From Lethocerus indicus (Eukaryota; Arthropoda; Insecta; Hemiptera; Belostomatidae): a stretch of 64,000 nucleotides of DNA. Positions 25,181-37,284 of the stretch are shown piece after piece. The DNA lies in assembly GCA_019843655.1 (NCBI GenBank), contig JACDQD010000006.1, forward strand, positions 5,510,034 to 5,574,033, given 5' to 3'. Position 1 is the stretch's first letter, and each line of letters begins with the position of its first letter. The notes under the pieces are model-generated. The model made no database searches and was not told where the DNA came from. It saw only the letters and a program-made list of their open reading frames with translations. Made by a program: the position numbers and the translations under genes.

Positions 25181-28100
25181 CTAGGACAGTTCGGCGATTA
25201 TTGACGAAAGTTTTCATTCGGGGATAAAAATAATCTATAATTCCTCGTCGAGTATTCTTCGTTACTGAGTGTAAATACATCTTTAGAAATACGGCAAAAA
25301 AACTAATCGCCTTATTACATAGACGCTCAGACTTTGTACCTAAAATGAGCAATATTCAAACCAAAATCCATTCCATCGGGCTCGTCCATATTTTTCACGT
25401 TTGTACGGAATAAAAACGACTTTTCGACGTTGTAATCTTAAATTACAACTGAAAAGTGAAGTACTCGAAGACATCACTGGTGAAGGAATATCTATACGTG
25501 AAAAACTAAAGGAACATTAAGTTTTTCATAATTGACTTACAGGTTAAATCCAGTTCTTTTGATTTTGTCGCGTTTTCTTTTTCTTCTCAAAAATCGAGAT
25601 TTATCTGATAGAAATTGGCACATAACAACATTTTTCTCATTCTTTTTCATCTCCGAAACTTTTTTTTCATCTTTCATCTGCGTATATCACTTTACGGTAC
25701 ACCTCCTTTCCTTTCGATAGTTCCAACGAAACAAAATTGACACATTTCTTCTTTGACTACAGAATGGAGAGACACTTTGTTTTTTGTTTACTATACAAAA
25801 AGTAAAACAACATTAACAAAACTAAAAACCGACAAAAGTACTGGAAACAACATAGAAGCGTATTGCATTTGTTTTCTGTTATGTTTCTTTCGTTGTCTTC
25901 CTGGCTTCACAGTCGTCCACTGGTTAATGGTGACTTTGTCCATGTTATTTTCAACTTAAGATAACCATGACCAGTCACAATAGCTCAACCTGAAAAAGAT
26001 AATAAAGATAATTAGTGGAATAATTCCGTAGGCGTACAATTTTACTTAATATTTGCCATAATATTTCTAACCATAATATGGCGCTTAACGGGGCCTAATT
26101 TTTATCCTCACTGTAAGGGTATCCAAGAGTTTTCGGGGACAAACAATTGGAGCGTATTTCAGTTTTCAGTTCATTACCGCGGTGAAGTTCGGCCTTGGGC
26201 GTCCGAAATAAAATGCTGAGGAAGGACACGCCCGTACGTGACATACGTCAAGTCCGAAGGATATCCGGAGGTAGAGGACAGGATCAGGTCCGTTGAAGGT
26301 AATCAAAAGGATTAGTTCGAGTCCAAAGGTACGCGCGTGTTGAGGGGGGGGGGAAGACGTTTGCCAACATAGAAACACAATACAAATATTGAGAAGAACT
26401 CTAAACCTCGTTCCGACGGCAAATCCAATATCTTTAAGAATGGCCTGAACTTCGTCGAGCGTTTAGGAAAATAATTGAGCTTTGAAGCTTTGAAAAAACC
26501 CAAAAAGATCGTAACCTGGGTTCATTTCACATTCCGAGTCTAAGAAGACAGCTATACCATACTAAAAAAAAATTCTAAATTTGTGGATATTATTTTGTGG
26601 ATAACTTCTTGATTTATAAAATTCGGTGTCAGAGTTTCACGTATTTAAAACGTCTTGACATTGAACACTCGTAATCGTGTTGCTAGGCGTGACCCCTCCA
26701 GCATCTTGATTTTGAATCACCATCGTGACTCATTCGTGTTTTCAACTTCCTAACCCAAAAATATTTAAAATGCTATCAAATAAAAAGTATGATTAAATTC
26801 CAATTAAATTCGGTTTCTATTGTTTCCGCACTGCTTCCGAAGTATACATCTATTTTATGAGGATATTTATGCATATATTTAATATTTTGGGGGAGCGGTT
26901 ATACTTTTTTAATAACTGAATTCATAAAAAACCCTACTCGGTATTTGATAATCACGTAATTACAATAAAACTCAGACATATAAAAGTAGCACGGCGCTTC
27001 TGCTACTAAACGCGATACGGATGTGTCTTGTTGGCTTGCCTAACTTACACGCCTTCCTGTAACGCTCATCTGAGCATGAAAAAGACCGTACCAGCCAAGC
27101 GGTTTCGTTTTGTTTGAACCATAACGCATTAAATATGATCTTAATATAATGATTTATTATTGAACACAGCTGGATCTACTATAATACAAATATTAACCTA
27201 AAAATAGTAATAATAAAAATACAATGGGGGCGCGTAACAGCCAAAGCGCTAATTGAACTCTTAAATACAAATAACGAAGGAAATACGATAAATAAAATAG
27301 CATTAATAAGTAAGTGTATAATACAAATATTGTAGTATACATATAAAGTAAGTAATAATTAAATAACTGATCACACTTTAAAATATTTATAGGGAAGTAT
27401 GCGGGACTATATATCTTTCGTATGTCGATACACTGAACCATTGTGAAGGCACGAAATGATTGGGAGGATGCAAAAAGGGAGGGATTTCTCCATCCAGTAG
27501 ACTAATTAGCAATCTGAATTAATTTTAGACCTCTCTCGGGCCCTATTATACTAAAGCGATTAGTTCCCTTTTAAGCCAATAATATAAAATAACAAAATTT
27601 AATGGGAAGCCAATGACAATGTTTTATACAATTTATCGATTGAAATAAATAAACTTATCGCTTTCTTCATAAGATACGAGAGACGTTATTTGCTAATTAA
27701 GGATTTAGTATTTGCTCTACGCAATTTTTCCGGAGTGTTTCAATCAACCGAATCAATATGTTATATATTAGTTGTTTTAAACTAATCGCTTTAGAGTACG
27801 CGAGAGATTGGGAGGGGTTAAATTAATTTCAGAGAGCGCTAATTAGTCGATTGGTTCGAGAAATCCCCCACCCTCCGACAGTTTCGGAGTTTCACCGTAA
27901 TTCAGTGTGTCGACATTGAGAAAGATATAGAAAAGGGGTAGCAGGGGGGGAAGGGGGAGGCGTGTGAAACGTCGGGGGTGGCGTCTGGGGAGGTTGGTGC
28001 GAGGGTGAGTGGGGGTGGGGAATCGGCGTCGGTGGCGTCGGCGGGCGGGACGGGCGGGGGCTGGAAGTTTCACTGTAATTCAGTGTGTCGACATTGAGAG

Positions 28101-31100
28101 GGTGGGAGGGCGGTATGGGGGTGGAGGGGGGGTTGGCGAGGGGGTGGTCGAGGGGTGGCGTCGGTTGCCCCGACGCCGCGACGCCGCCGGCCCACGTCGG
28201 CGCCACACTCCCCTCCTCCACCCCTCGCCATCCCCCATTTCCCTTCTCATTCCCCTAATACATGGCCTCCACTCTGCCACCCCCTCCCTCCTCACCTTAA
28301 CCATCCCTCCTTCCCTCCCTCTCTCTCTCTCTTTCTCCCCGTCCCAATGGTCTTAATCTCTCTATCTCTCTATCGTCGTCATAATTTTTACACGGATTCC
28401 TTTTTGGATTTTTTTGTTGCCCATTCCTCCGTCCGCCTTTCTACCCCCACTCCCTTCCCCTTTCCCACCCTCCTTCGACCCAATTTATTTTAGAAGTTAC
28501 CCGTGCGTTACGTTTCCCGTGTAATTGAATTGCGTTCTAAATTTGTTGAGATCGTTCGCTCCTACTTCGTCCGTGATTTAAAGGACTCGCCCCGTTCGCT
28601 CCACTGGCCTACAACTGGACTACTGGATTTCGGCCTCGCCCAAACTATAACCGGATGAGCCGTCTAAATAATATTAAATCGGATAGGCCGTTTTATGAAT
28701 ATATCTTATAAACTGGGAGGTATATTTATTCCCATAATAATTCTAATGGACGTGCAGTATTATTGCAATCACAGAATTTACTCTACTCTCAGAATAGCTA
28801 TTGTAAACTTTTGATTTTTGTTCTAATCTTATCAAATATAAAAGGAAAATAAGAGCGACTAAGGAAAATATAGCGGTAATAAATACTGAGAATGTGTTCG
28901 AGAAGACTTTTCTATATTCAAATTAATATAAGCTCGATTAGCGAGAAATGTCAATTGGCGAAAATGGGGGTCGGAATCGAATCGACTAGTTAGGGAGGTC
29001 AACTGTACCAACTACGTAGGTTGGTAACACTGAGGAGGGGCCGGGCGGTATATCAAGGGGCTCCCACTTCCACCCGGGGGCTTGAATTACGCACCGCCAC
29101 AACCCTGACCGTTTTCAAAAAGTTTTCACTAAGAGGAGGAGCGTCGGCGTCGAGATCAAAAATTTATTGAAATAGCGGCGGGCGTTGGCAGGGGACAGGG
29201 TCGGTAAGAGGGGAAGGAGGGGAAGGCGACTTACCGACGCCTAGCCACTCTTCCCCCGCCCACAAAAAAGCCACCCCCGGCCGCCGCCCCCTATATCTCT
29301 TCAATTACACCTGACTTCGTGACAGAGTTGAAATATTTCAACAGAAGTTGCTGAGCCACATCCCCGACTTATAAATTAAGTTCCCTCTTAGACCTATTAG
29401 ATTCCGCTCCAGTTGATCCTTCCGCCCCCAAGAATACGGTTATTGCTCGGCCGGCGGTGTTACTCATCACATTATTTCGGACCCGGTATTTTAAACATTG
29501 CGACGAGCGGAGTGGGGCGAAACCAGTTAGTCGCGGCGAAAAACAAGTTTAAATATTATCACGGCGCGATTACCTCGCACCATCGTCGCAAATTTATTTA
29601 TTTAGGATTTATTTTAGGCTTACCGTCCTCTGTCAATGTGTAGGGTTTCGATTATACGCATCAGACGCGAAAAACTGGTATTACGTTCTTTCATTTGATG
29701 TTTGGGTTAAATAGTAATCAATACATAAAATAACAAGAAAACTGCCAAGTAAATGCATACAACTTTACCGGCTGTGGGTCGAATATAATTTTCTTCTTCG
29801 CCAAGTTAGAAAAAATTAAGAGGAGTTTTGAAATTTCAGAATTCTATTTTCATTAAATGAAAAAAGAAATTTTTTCAGAGCCATTGCTAAGTCTACAAAA
29901 ACGGAATCTTATCAGCGAATGTAGTAGTCGCGTTGGAATGGCGCGGACAAATTCTACAAGCTTAATAACCGAGGAATCCTCGATTCCCGGTGGATTTATT
30001 TCGAAGCAAGAAGAGAGATGCCTCGCCTCGGCCAGGAATCCATTACCTGGGGCGGGACAAGTCGCGGTGGGGAGACGAACAAATCAGAAATACGAGGAGG
30101 CAAAAAGCGGTCCAATAATAACGTCGCTCTAAGGACCGGTTAGCGGGCCCAAGAGACAAATGCCTGTAACGCAAAACCCGGCGGTATAGACAGGCAAAAG
30201 CAGGAAAACCATGTCTCATCATCCGAACGAACGGGGCATCGATCAGATCAATAAACAGTCGACTAAAATCGACAGTCGGTCGGTCCATTTTTAGAGGGGG
30301 CACCGAGAAATGGCGTTTCGGATTCTGACAAGTTATATATTTTCTCCGCTCCGGAGTTACCGAAACCAATTTGTAAAACACTACCTACTCTATCCTCCTC
30401 TAGACTCCTCTCGTTTGTTTCAACTGGCCCCAGGAGTAGAGGAGCAAGCAAAGCCAACTGTATTTAAGATAGAAAAAAACCTATATAATCTATATATGAA
30501 AATCATTTCCCCTTTTTGTTATATAATATTCTCTTCTTGATCGTGTTACTCTTGTTAAGTTGAATTACAGGTACCATAATTATTATATTCACTACTAATA
30601 CCGGTAATAGTACAGTCTAGTAACTTTACATCGATACTAACTCAAGTATCGATCTCGAAAAGATACACGGACTCGAAAGTGGGCGAAAGAAACGTAGGGA
30701 GGATGCATTGGGACGATAACGCTGGGGGAGTTTTAAACTGTCTCAATTGGGGTATGTCTGGCGGTTGTGAGCTTTTCTGGGCGCGCTACTTGCCTCCAAC
30801 AAGCCCTCCTCCCCCTCCTCACTACCAAATGTGCTATGTTGTTTGTAAAGCTTGGAGGAAAGCAACAAGTGACATTTGACCCACCCGCTTTTTCCCCCCT
30901 CGTCTTGTTTTCCTTTTAACTCAAGTAGCAGATTCACCCCCCAAGGGGGTTTTCAGGAGCGGAGGTACTTTCAATAATTTCAATTTTTATTTCTTTTTCG
31001 CTGAAATTTGAAATGGACTTTCAACAGTCTTGAAATCGGGAATCTTTGGCCCGAGCTGCACATTTTTTAACGTGGTATAATCCTTATTATTTGTGATAAC

Positions 31101-33204
31101 GAATAGAAAATATCCGATCCTGTTTCTTCATTTAAAATTGCAAGTCCAAATGATAAAAAAACTTTTAGATGGATTTCAGTACCAGAAATATTGTTCGCTG
31201 CTTTATAAAATTTATGGAAAGGCGCAGTTCGTGACGTCACGATTTTTTATCAGTGAATTGCGTACTATCACATCATAACAATGAATATGAACGAGGACTG
31301 AATGAGTTCAAGCGAGCGCCAGACTTCCTATTAAAACCTGCTCCGTAAAACACACGAGTGACCAATAAAAATCCTTCCGCTGATTAAAATGTAATTTAAC
31401 TGCCTAATGAGTTTGAACTCATTGAAATTAGTGAATATTTATTTTCCGCTATTTCCCCATATGAACTGGTATGAATTCCGAATATAACCATAATTAACGT
31501 TCTCTTTTGAGTTGGACAATGTTTAATGCTCCATAAAATACATTAGAACGTAATTACTATCCTGCCACGTTTAGTGGTAATTTTCAAATTGAATTTACGC
31601 TAATTTACTTGCAACAGAAAATACAATTGTACTATGTAATAAGAATTGTTTTTATAAATTTTACCATTTCTAGAGCAGAGTGAGCAGTAATCTATTCATA
31701 TCATGCATACAAATTATCATTCTTCTTTATTTATGCGTGTAAATCATTGTACTTGTAGATCTGTCGAATTCAGTTTTCATAATTAATGGAAATACCGTTT
31801 ATTTGCAATTTGAGAAGCTTAAATTTCGTAGCAGCGTATAACCAGAAAATTCTGAAACAAAGTTATACGTGGCAATGATTAGGTTGAAGACATCGAGTTC
31901 TTCTTCCCCTGTGGTGGAAGTAATTAAAAATCCGATGAACAGCAAACAAATTTTCGCATTGTATCCACCTCCAATTAGGATGTTAACAACAAGAAAAGTA
32001 TGTTTATAACCGTTTTTATAATTCAACAATTACTGTTTTTGTGCCAATTACTAGCCTATATAAATTTGAAGGAGTAAATTATCCCCAATAGCTATCGTAA
32101 TTGGGGGGGAGGGAAGGGCTTTTTATCGGCTTTAATTTAGCAGGAGAAGAAGGAACTGTTTAATAATAATACGGGGTGGGGGTGAGGGGCGGAGGGAAAA
32201 TCATAAAAAGAGCTATAAGGAATAAGGGAGAGGAAGCCCGGCCAAGGGAGAAGGGACACGAGGGCTCAATCGAGCGGAACAAATTTAATGGCGAAGCGAC
32301 TTCAAACACCGTCGTCCTCCTCAGCTCGGACTTAATTAATTGCCATTAGTTCGAAGAACAGTTATGAAGATCGATTTTATCTTCAAGACGAGGCGCCCCG
32401 ACCATCTACTCGAGAAATTGGGGGCGTCGTAGTCGGCCCAGTGATTGATGGCACAGAGAAAAATATTACGACTTTATTATTATATAAATTCATTCCGGGC
32501 ATAACAATGGAGTTTTAACCCAAAACGTTACCACTATAGATGGTTTCTTTTATATTTAATTTTAGCAATTGGAGTCACACAAAATTCTCGTATTTAGCCG
32601 TCGAGAATAACTGTTTTTGCCGTTATTTAACTTTGCGAATATTTTCTATCCTTGCCATATTACATAAGAAATATAAAATGTTGACGAAGAATTATGCATA
32701 AATAAATTTCCAAATATTTGTGTTCGATTTATTTTATTATTTGTTAAATAATGTAGGCCCGAATCATTATCGTATTGAGCCATTATGGTGTTATGTTATA
32801 TAATATGAATCCGCAAGGAGTATTTAGGTGGTTTCATATATTTGCATAGTATAATTAATAAACGGGGGAATCTTTTTTTTTGTTTATTAAATAATGATTA
32901 TGCATGGAATAAATTCATGAGAGTTCAGGCACCGACGTTTAGCGCGGGCCATTTAACGGTATGACACATTCTGATGATTAAGCCGAATAAGAAAGTTTGT
33001 AGAGTGAAATTAAAAGTTATCAATTCAATCATTTTAAAATATTTCATGCCCGGAAAAAGTTTGACTCTTTACGCAAAGAGTTTGAACATTGAATCAATTT
33101 TTTTTTTACGAGTATTAAAAACGTACGCATTTTAAATAAATCCACTATATTGTGAAGCAAGGAAGCATACCCCATTTGCAGTTTCGTCCAAGTAATTGGT
33201 GTCC
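25181..33204. other. No recognised gene; G-rich duplication at 27.9-28.2 kb
   Basis: Intergenic DNA downstream of foxo. Besides the G-rich duplicated region and C/T-rich DNA at 28.2-28.5 kb, nothing was recognised. Overlapping frames at 28.0-28.5 kb on both strands are Pro/Arg/Ser-rich products of low complexity. Confidence 0.5.
27888..28165. repeat. 34-bp direct duplication in G-rich, quadruplex-prone DNA
   Basis: The 34-bp unit containing GTAATTCAGTGTGTCGACAT occurs at 27888-27921 and again at 28066-28099 with one mismatch, a 178-bp period. Both copies are followed by G-rich sequence. GGG runs at 28100-28121 (loops of 1, 1 and 6 nt) fit a canonical G-quadruplex, with further G runs at 27935-27957. 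The interval between the copies is low-complexity and only loosely repeated. Confidence 0.7.
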
Positions 33205-33210
33205 TTTATT
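33205..33210 (-). terminator. Candidate foxo polyadenylation signal (AATAAA)
   Basis: AATAAA on the minus strand (CAAATAAAGG context) about 530 nt past the stop. Use of this site would give a 3' UTR that contains all of inverted repeat D. Alternative is the ATTAAA at 33402-33407, or a more distal site in the AT-rich DNA further left. Confidence 0.3.
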
Positions 33211-33401
33211 TGATCAATTCGAAAGGGGGGCAATAACTGCCTACTGACCGTTTCTACTGTTCGATTGAAATTAGAAAAGAGTTTTACTAGTATTTGGGTT
33301 TTTTAAATAACGCGTTATTTAATACCTATATCGTTTAATACTTCAAGAATCATTCATTGCATTAGATCTGGATAGATTTGAGTAAGGTTCTTATGGTAAA
33401 G

Positions 33402-33407
33402 TTTAAT
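33402..33407 (-). terminator. Candidate foxo polyadenylation signal (ATTAAA)
   Basis: The minus strand reads ATTAAA here, about 330 nt past the foxo stop and just beyond inverted repeat D. It is the nearest standard hexamer I noticed downstream of the stop. A second candidate is AATAAA at 33205-33210. Hexamers are frequent in AT-rich DNA, so this is a guess without transcript data. Confidence 0.3.
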
Positions 33408-33436
33408 ATACCTGTTTTGTGGTCTGCGAGGGGTTG

Positions 33437-33556
33437 GAATACTGTAGGTTCGTGATGTTTCTGTCTCCTCTCGCTGGTTTGGTCTTTTGCGAAACCGGTC
33501 TAACAAAAGACCAAACCAGCGAGAGGAGACAGAAACATCACGAACCTACAGTATTC
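33437..33556. mobile_element. Repeat family copy D: perfect 53-bp inverted repeat (foldback/MITE-like)
   Basis: Arms 33437-33489 and 33504-33556 are exact reverse complements over 53 bp, separated by a 14-nt loop that itself contains ACCGGT. The arms begin GAATACTGTAGG and continue with the TGTCTCCTCTCGCTGG motif shared by copies A, C and partly B and E. A TA dinucleotide flanks the CTGTAG terminus on both sides, compatible with TA target-site use as in mariner-like elements, though the superfamily is not known. The perfect arms suggest recent origin or gene-conversion-like maintenance. It lies 181-300 nt downstream of the foxo stop codon. Confidence 0.85.
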
Positions 33557-33736
33557 TTATGGTAAACATTTTTCAGGATTCATTATAATTATTTTAACCG
33601 ATTATTAGGTTTGGCTAGTTCCGAAATAATCAAGGGATTCCTGTCCGTGGTAAAGCAATGTTAATGATACCGATTGGGCAGAAGAGGTCGAAGTCGGGTT
33701 TGCTATAAATGAAAGGGAGGGTTTGCCTACTGACCG

Positions 33737-34026
33737 CTAGTGGACCCAGGAGTGTCCCGAGAAGGGGGGCTGTTCCTGGGAGGGCTGCGGGCCGGGCTGC
33801 TGGCCGAAGTTGAAGTCCAGGGTGCCGTCCATGCTGAGCTCGTGCCGGATGACCTCGTCGACGTTGCACTCGAACGTGCCGTGCAGGGGCAGTGTCTCGA
33901 TGTTGATGTTGAGGTCGTCCAGCATGGAGGGGTTCAGCGTGCCCATCAGCTGGCCCATCATCGTCATCGCCGGCGGGGACGGGCTCTCCGACGTCTGGTA
34001 TTCTGTCTGCACACCACCGATATCGA
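33737..34026 (-). CDS. foxo: FOXO last coding exon with conserved C-terminal activation region and stop
   Basis: Seen: a TTTACTCAG acceptor on the minus strand, then TC completing a Val codon with the G left by the previous exon. The protein reads DIGGVQTEYQTSESPSPPAM, then MMGQLMGTLNPSMLDDLNIN, then a segment with FECNVDEVIRHELSMDGTLD and FNF. It ends GHSWVH and TAG at 33737-33739. The exon is 290 nt (two bases plus 96 codons with the stop). Known: the acidic/hydrophobic block containing CNVDEVIRHELS is the C-terminal transactivation region conserved between insect and vertebrate FOXO proteins (CR3), and the SWVH-type end is, as far as I recall, usual in insects. All three visible exons together give about 331 codons if the frame break is ignored. 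With the missing N-terminus, a normal insect FOXO length of roughly 450-600 residues would follow. Confidence 0.95.
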
Positions 34027-34476
34027 CTGAGTAAAACAGGTTTCCGAATATATTCTGCGAACAACTCGCTAACATTAATTCTTCTTTCGCCTCCAATTGT
34101 AACGTCCTATAACAATTTTACCGGGAGCCGATTCCATTATATACGATTTTTATTCGGATAAGCGGGGTATATCATCACTCTTTTCTGTCTCCGAACTTAT
34201 CTTTAAATTAGATCGGTTACAGTATTCCGTCGGTACTCTCAGTCACTGGACGTTGAGGTTACCTCGTACCATTATTTGGTTTTCCTGTTTTTCCTTAGGT
34301 AAAAATTCAGTGAGGTAGGAGACTATCTCGCTACAATGCTAACAGTACTCGGGAGTGGCATTGAGGATAACGAGATGTTAGTGTATTAAGAGCGAACGGA
34401 GGAGAGGAGATACAGAATGGGACGAGTGATGATATTTGCCGAGGGGCCGAGGAGCCGGAAGGGAATTTGCTAATAC
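34027..34476 (-). other. foxo: foxo intron between middle and last coding exons (450 bp)
   Basis: GT at 34476-34475 (CAAG|GTATTAG) and AG at 34028-34027 (TTTACTCAG) on the minus strand bound a 450-bp intron in phase 1. No internal structure of note was seen. The reading frame of the last exon runs upstream through the acceptor into this intron, so the acceptor was placed by phase agreement rather than by frame end. Confidence 0.88.
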
Positions 34477-34891
34477 CTTGAGGGTGACAGGGTTGGTAGA
34501 TGTGCAGTGGCAGGGCTGGAGGTGGCGGTTGTTGAGGGGGCAGGGTTGGGGGCGGTGTAGGCCGGTGCGGGCCTGTAGGGGGCGGCGGGGGGTAGGCGAA
34601 GGTGGAAGGAGGGCCGGCCTCCTGGCCTAGCCGCATCGTCTGCTCGAGGCTGCCCGCCAGCTGTTCGGGCCCGTAGTAGCCCTGCTGGTGGCCCTGAGGA
34701 GGGCCCCCCTGACCGCCGGCACCGGCGCCCGCCCCGGCCCCGCCTCCGGCCGCCCCGCACCCGCTCCCCCCCCGCCTCCTGCGCCGCCCCCACCGGCACC
34801 CGTGCTCCACTCTCCCTCCGCCCCGGAGGGGATCGGCGACAGTCTGCCTCCCGAAGAGGAGTTCGACGAAGCCCTCGGTCGGAAGTCGGGA
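34477..34891 (-). CDS. foxo: FOXO middle exon (third AKT site, Gly/Ala- and Pro-rich linker), frame broken by 1 nt
   Basis: Seen: a TTGTTACAG acceptor on the minus strand, then T completing the split Ser codon, then PDFRPRASSNSS and GGRLSPIP. This is the conserved third AKT site (RPRASS) with a following Ser cluster, as around FOXO1 S319. A Gly/Ala-rich run follows. From about 34740 downward the sensible frame is shifted by one and reads GGPPQGHQQGYYGPEQLAGS, then LEQTMRLGQEAG, a Pro-rich tract, and LHIYQPCHPQ before the CAAG|GTATTAG donor at 34477/34476. The C8 run on the plus strand (34766-34773) lies exactly where the frames part. One added base there joins both halves and also makes the exon phase fit its neighbours (416 rather than 415 nt). 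As written, the first frame hits TAG at 34627-34629. The exon is very GC-rich, so an assembly indel is the simplest reading, but a real frameshift allele or small extra intron is not excluded. Confidence 0.9.
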
Positions 34892-37284
34892 CTGTAACAA
34901 AGAGTACGCAACATTATAAACTCACAGCGGGCAATTACATATCGTTTATAAACCACCCAATTGACAGAATCCATATCCTATCCATATCCTAACGACCATA
35001 ATTAAAAGATTTCGAATTTCAACATGCGACAATATCTACCGAATATTAAACAATATTATTTCGTTAATTTCTATGCGGCCGGGACTATTTATACTACAGC
35101 TGTAGTAACTGCTTAATAATAAAATGCGTATATATGTATTCCAATTGAATACCTTGCATCGTACGGTTCCCGGGCGATAATGGTAAGAAAATTTAGTATC
35201 CATTTTTTTGTCTACAATTCTTCGTTCAACTCAAAATTATTTGTCACTCCGCGCACCGGTTCGGGGGCGATTTATTAACGTGTAGATAAAAACTGGAGGG
35301 CGGACCGGAGATGGATTATATGGGAGAGGTTTTGAAACAGGGATTTTCTATTATCCATATACCGGTGTGTGGGGGAATGTGGGCGGAGAAGGGGTGAGTC
35401 AGTCTGGAGCCCGACTGGTGGTCTAGTTAGATAAAAAGCGTCCCCCGGCCCCGACGACTCACAATTCAAATCCCCCTCCGACCCCTCACCCCTACCAGTC
35501 GATATACACCTCTCTTATTGGTTACTATTTGGGCCAGACTTACCGGCAGCCACCTCATCATCATCATCATCATCGACCCGCCACCAAACGCCGGCTTAGG
35601 TTTAAAATACGGTTTTTAAAGGTGAATACATTACGCCAATAACCGATAATCGATCGTAGTCTTTCGACCTTTGAAGATAAATGTAGAAAGCAGGTAAACT
35701 GTTAACAATTTTGGGGTAACGAAATTTGCCTATAGTACTTGAGAATGGATAACACCCGACAAATTTCGTTTAATCTCCATCTAATCTGAATCTTATAGGG
35801 AACATTTCGATCGATGCTATACTATAAGGAGAGGAAGTGTACTCCATCCGGCATTAATATATGCAATCGAACTGACTCTTCTATTCGTTTCTGTTGGGGC
35901 CGCCCCCACCGTCCCGGGACCTCAACCATGCCCTGGCAACGTCAACATCATCAGCAACGAAAATGGCCGAAATGCGGCTATAAATAATAAATTCAAATGT
36001 AACCTACATTCCGGGCGAGAGATTTCCAAGATTGGATTGGTTTTCAGTCGCGATACGCAGAATATTGGACGCGTCATGGTTTTCGTTATTTCAGCCTACT
36101 TACTTTATTTTCCACTGTGTTCAGAGCGAATTCTTCGGCCGATTTATAATATTTTACTCTCTTTTCTCGCTACAGCTACTTTTACGGTTGAACTTAAAGC
36201 GGAAGTTGAAAACCTTTGCGATTCACTATTAATTACATGATTTTCAAAAGATTTGGCATATATATTAACGTATAACAATTGTATTTGTACACTTTTTTTA
36301 TAGCAAAGTACATTATTTTCTGTACTAGTTTGCCAGTCGAGATTATATCAATACAGTAATGTAGTGGTCTCTTCTGGATTCCGGGACGCTTTTCCATTTC
36401 GGACCACGGACCACTTAAAGTTTCAACGAAGAAAATTTCGCCCGTTCAATTTTTGATGACCTCGATATTTCGTTCGGGCAAGGTTCGAGCGGAGCCCTCA
36501 CAACACTTGTTTTTAAGTTTTGTCTAACAAAATCACCGGAGCCGTGATAAGGAAGTCGGCTCCTACCTGGGCCTCGTAGTCAGTTTCGAGAGATGTTCGT
36601 TACCTTGGGGGTCATGATTGGAGAATGATGCTATTGCGTAAATTCATAATACTCCAATTAAATTTCGAATTAAAAACATTTTTGAAATTATCTTCCCAGG
36701 ACAGTATCAACGAAGGATAGTCTAAAATAATTGAGGAAATAAGATTAATTACTTGTTTTCAATTAATACTTCTCATTAATACTTATAATTAATTGCGTAC
36801 AACGAATCCCTACAGGAAACATAGTACCTATTTAACGAACATAAGGAATTAACGCTCCATTCTTTACTATTTAATTAAAATTTGCAATTAGATGATAATT
36901 TCGCCGGCCAGCAGGAGTCGTAACTGAGGAGTCGTAGCCGCTCCTTACTACCGAGTTGTGCCCCAATATCCCGCAATTGCAGAAATCTCCCTGAATTGTT
37001 GTTGAATTCCCCTGTCATCTCATAACTTGTATTTTAGTATATTTTTACACTGGAAGGGTAAGAGTTGTAAATAAACCGCCGAATGGAATGAGAGATGCAC
37101 ATTAGAATTTTTGATTACTTATATGAACTAATGACGACATAATTTCGAGCTTCTCTCCAGTTCTCAACACTTGCTTTTTGATAAAGTCAAGTTTTAAACA
37201 CTCTATTCGTCCCTTCTTACGCGTAGTTCAGTTTTTGTATTAATGGTATAATAAAAATTAAATCGATGCATAAAAATAATGTAC
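34892..37284 (-). other. foxo: foxo intron between forkhead exon and middle exon (2393 bp)
   Basis: GT at 37284-37283 (CAG|GTACAT) and AG at 34893-34892 (TTGTTACAG) on the minus strand bound this intron, in phase 2 (AG|T, Ser). Content: ordinary AT-rich sequence, a short run of TCA trinucleotides near 35557-35573, and no convincing extra exon. Small open frames here (for example 36032-36240) show no recognisable motif. Confidence 0.88.

Noticed and set aside
33725..33739. Possible splice donor (CG|GTCAGT) right after the foxo stop
   Set aside because: The stop codon follows the conserved SWVH end of the family, so no further coding exon is needed.
34688..34897. Plus-strand frame opposite the foxo middle exon (Pro/Ala-rich)
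   Set aside because: It is the antisense shadow of the Gly/Ala-rich foxo coding sequence.
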